Positions 5,532-7,417 of a stretch of 7,417 nt of DNA are shown one piece after another. The position numbers were made by a program, and so were the translations under genes. Each line of letters opens with the position of its first letter. Positions within the stretch are counted from its first letter, which is position 1. The DNA is from Candidatus Thorarchaeota archaeon (GTDB lineage: Archaea > Asgardarchaeota > Thorarchaeia > Thorarchaeales > Thorarchaeaceae): NCBI GenBank assembly GCA_016840245.1, contig JAEOST010000652.1, positions 1 to 7,417 of the forward strand. The letters are read 5' to 3'. Under the pieces are notes generated by a model, which was given only the letters and a program-made list of their open reading frames with translations, did not search any database and was not told where the DNA came from.

Positions 5532-7417
5532 TCATCCCTTGAATTTCTTTAGAACCACGATTATCACAATAACTGCAATAACCCCTCCACCAAAAACAAG
5601 TCCCAATGTCATTATATCAAAACCTGCTCTTTGACCATAGATCAAGAGGATTTGTTTCTCATATCCGTATGCAACATGAATCAGATTGACCTGTGATACT
5701 GCAATCTTGTAATCGCCATACGTTGCTCCGAATGGACCCAAATTGTCTGCTTCAATGAAATTTCCATTTGAATCAAATTTGATGATTATGGGTGCTTGTT
5801 CAAATCTGGATGCTATAACAGCCGCGTAGATGGTTCCATCAGAATCGACTGCAATGTCTTTTGCCTCAATTAAATCATACCAATTGCTTCCAAGTTCATA
5901 TCTGTATGTCTGATTCCATTCAAATACACCTGCGGAACTTATTTTCTCGACTGCAACCTCATCACTGTCCACGAACTCAAGACATACACATCCATCATCT
6001 GGAGTAAGTGCAAATTGACGATTATGGTAATTCGTATAATTCCACTGCACAACTCCATCCAGATTGAGCTTCATAACGTAATATTCCGTCCTCACATACA
6101 AATCGTCATCTGCTCCTATCTCAACTTGATGCACACCATCCCAGTAGCTAATCCCCACACCTAGATGGTCCCAGTTATCTCCAATTGTCTTATTCCAGAC
6201 ATGGTTGCCATTCACATCAAATTTGATAATTTGAGCTGTTGTTGGATAGTACCAAGGATCGGTATATCCAAACCAGCCACCAACGTATATCGAGCCATCT
6301 GAAGCAATTACAAGATCTCTTGCTCTTGAAATTCCATCAGTGTTCCAGGTCTTTGTCCATACTATGTTTCCACTTGTGTCAAGTTTCAATAGCACAATAT
6401 CAACGTCTTCATACCAGTCACCAGTAGGATACACCTCTCCCACAACGTAGATGTAATTCTGGAAATAGGTCACACCATAACCAAATGCCTCGTTGGTTCC
6501 ATTCCAGATTTTTGACCAGACTGGTACAGCCTGCGTATTCCATTTTGTGATGGTCAGACATGTAGCTTGCACATCGTAGCTTGAGATACGACCCACTGTA
6601 TACGCTGAACCGTCGTCAGCTACTACTAAATCTTCCAGACGTGCATTTACTGATGTTTCCCAAGTTCCATTATATGTTGGTTGCAGTGTATCTTCCGTAT
6701 CTGTCTCAGAGTCGTAGATGACTATCAAATCCATTGAATCGAAAATACACGATACACTTCCAGTGACATTCATCCAGGGATGCAAATATGGAGCGGTAGG
6801 ACTCAATCGCGTGTCAAATTCAAGTGTAGGTGATAGGCTGAACGCGACTGTAACAGTATCGAGTGGATCTTCCTGCACTCCAGTTTCATCCTCTATCATT
6901 CCTGCCCATATTGCAAGAAGGTCGAAGTAGTTGAAACTTGCCCTGAACTGCTTAGTCGTACTCTCATATGGCGGGAATGTACAAAACACTGACCGCCAAT
7001 TGTCTGATGAATCAATCAGGAATACTTGAAATCTGAACCAGCGCCCACCAAACGTCTCAGTGCTAAAGGCCCCATCTAGATTTACTGCATACTCTAGAGT
7101 CATATTGGCATCTCTTGGCATTATCTCATAAGGCCAATCAAAAGATTGTGTGAAATACACAAAGTCATTACAGTGGGTCGCAGCACGTCTATCCTCTAAT
7201 GATTCAGTTCTGTTCTTGAAATCCAGTTCAGTTCCTGCAACATGAGACCAGGTTAGATTTACTGAGTTGTCTATTGCATCGTGACTATATGAGAACTCAT
7301 CCGAACTTCCGTTTACTGCGAATGTAGGACTCTCCTCCAAATCGGGGTCTGGTATCACCTGAGGTGTTTCCCAATCAGATAGAATCGCGTCCTTCTGAAG
7401 ACTCATGTTACTAAATC
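5532..7417 (-). CDS. Beta-propeller cell-surface protein with C-terminal membrane anchor (5' end missing)
   Basis: The frame stays open past the first Met (7406) to the window edge (F-S-N before it). No signal peptide follows that Met, so the true start is probably outside. Counting from that Met, residues 1-230 look like beta-rich extracellular domain(s), including LIDSSDNWRSVF (130-141). From about 245 to 590 runs a beta-propeller of delta-60/SBBP or PQQ-like style. Each blade pairs a D-x-x-V/I-x-x-D-G-S/T-I-Y strand (LVVADDGSAY, LVIASDGSIY, IAVDSDGTIY) with a G-x-x-x-W-x-K/Q-T turn (GNIVWTKTW, GNHVWNKTI, GVVQWNYTN, GVFEWNQTY). A hydrophobic helix (about 597-619) and KKFKG end the protein. 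Ten N-x-S/T sequons fit an extracellular glycoprotein. The likely role is binding or recognition at the cell surface; no catalytic motif is visible. The ligand is unknown. Confidence 0.85.
   Translation of the reverse strand, partial: FSNMSLQKDAILSDWETPQVIPDPDLEESPTFAVNGSSDEFSYSHDAIDNSVNLTWSHVAGTELDFKNRTESLEDRRAATHCNDFVYFTQSFDWPYEIMPRDANMTLEYAVNLDGAFSTETFGGRWFRFQVFLIDSSDNWRSVFCTFPPYESTTKQFRASFNYFDLLAIWAGMIEDETGVQEDPLDTVTVAFSLSPTLEFDTRLSPTAPYLHPWMNVTGSVSCIFDSMDLIVIYDSETDTEDTLQPTYNGTWETSVNARLEDLVVADDGSAYTVGRISSYDVQATCLTITKWNTQAVPVWSKIWNGTNEAFGYGVTYFQNYIYVVGEVYPTGDWYEDVDIVLLKLDTSGNIVWTKTWNTDGISRARDLVIASDGSIYVGGWFGYTDPWYYPTTAQIIKFDVNGNHVWNKTIGDNWDHLGVGISYWDGVHQVEIGADDDLYVRTEYYVMKLNLDGVVQWNYTNYHNRQFALTPDDGCVCLEFVDSDEVAVEKISSAGVFEWNQTYRYELGSNWYDLIEAKDIAVDSDGTIYAAVIASRFEQAPIIIKFDSNGNFIEADNLGPFGATYGDYKIAVSQVNLIHVAYGYEKQILLIYGQRAGFDIMTLGLVFGGGVIAVIVIIVVLKKFKG

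Overview
The window looks archaeal, and I suspect an Asgard (Thorarchaeota-like) genome; the lineage is an inference from gene style, not a proven assignment. Three things point this way. Two secreted proteins end in a single C-terminal membrane helix followed by a short Lys/Arg tail, one of them with a Ser/Thr-rich stalk and both rich in N-x-S/T sequons. The putative promoters are TATA-type elements placed 36-39 nt before the start codon, which implies very short leaders. The gene content (a DUF4332 protein, a DUF362 protein, a DinB-fold protein, a HemG-like flavodoxin) is common in archaea. There is no rRNA, tRNA, CRISPR array or complete insertion sequence that I can support.

Layout, left to right. 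Positions 1-1116 (+) hold the 3' part of a surface protein with three Ig-like repeats. Positions 1264-2061 (+) encode a polytopic membrane protein of unknown function with its own TATA element. A 16-bp perfect direct repeat lies at 1126-1141 and 2113-2128, once behind each of these two genes. The stretch 2062-2617 has no intact gene; it holds the second repeat copy, the decayed 5' end of a NAD(P)-binding Rossmann gene on the minus strand (2223-2537), and the promoter of the next gene. Positions 2618-3190 (+) encode a flavodoxin-fold protein, convergent with and only 15 bp from the next gene.

From 3206 to the right end everything is on the minus strand. In transcription order these are a large beta-propeller surface protein (5532-7417, cut by the window edge), a DUF362 protein (4515-5369), a DinB-fold protein (4007-4480) and a two-part SAM-like/DUF4332 protein (3206-3907). 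DUF362 and DinB are 34 bp apart and probably share one transcript. The DUF4332 gene has its own TATA element with an 8-bp inverted repeat just upstream of it.

No single pathway ties the genes together. Cell-surface proteins occupy both edges and small cytoplasmic enzymes or folds of uncertain substrate occupy the middle. I do not see a clear new defence or mobile system. The least explained items are the repeated 16-mer flanking the membrane-protein gene, the inverted repeat at the DUF4332 promoter and the unknown membrane protein itself.
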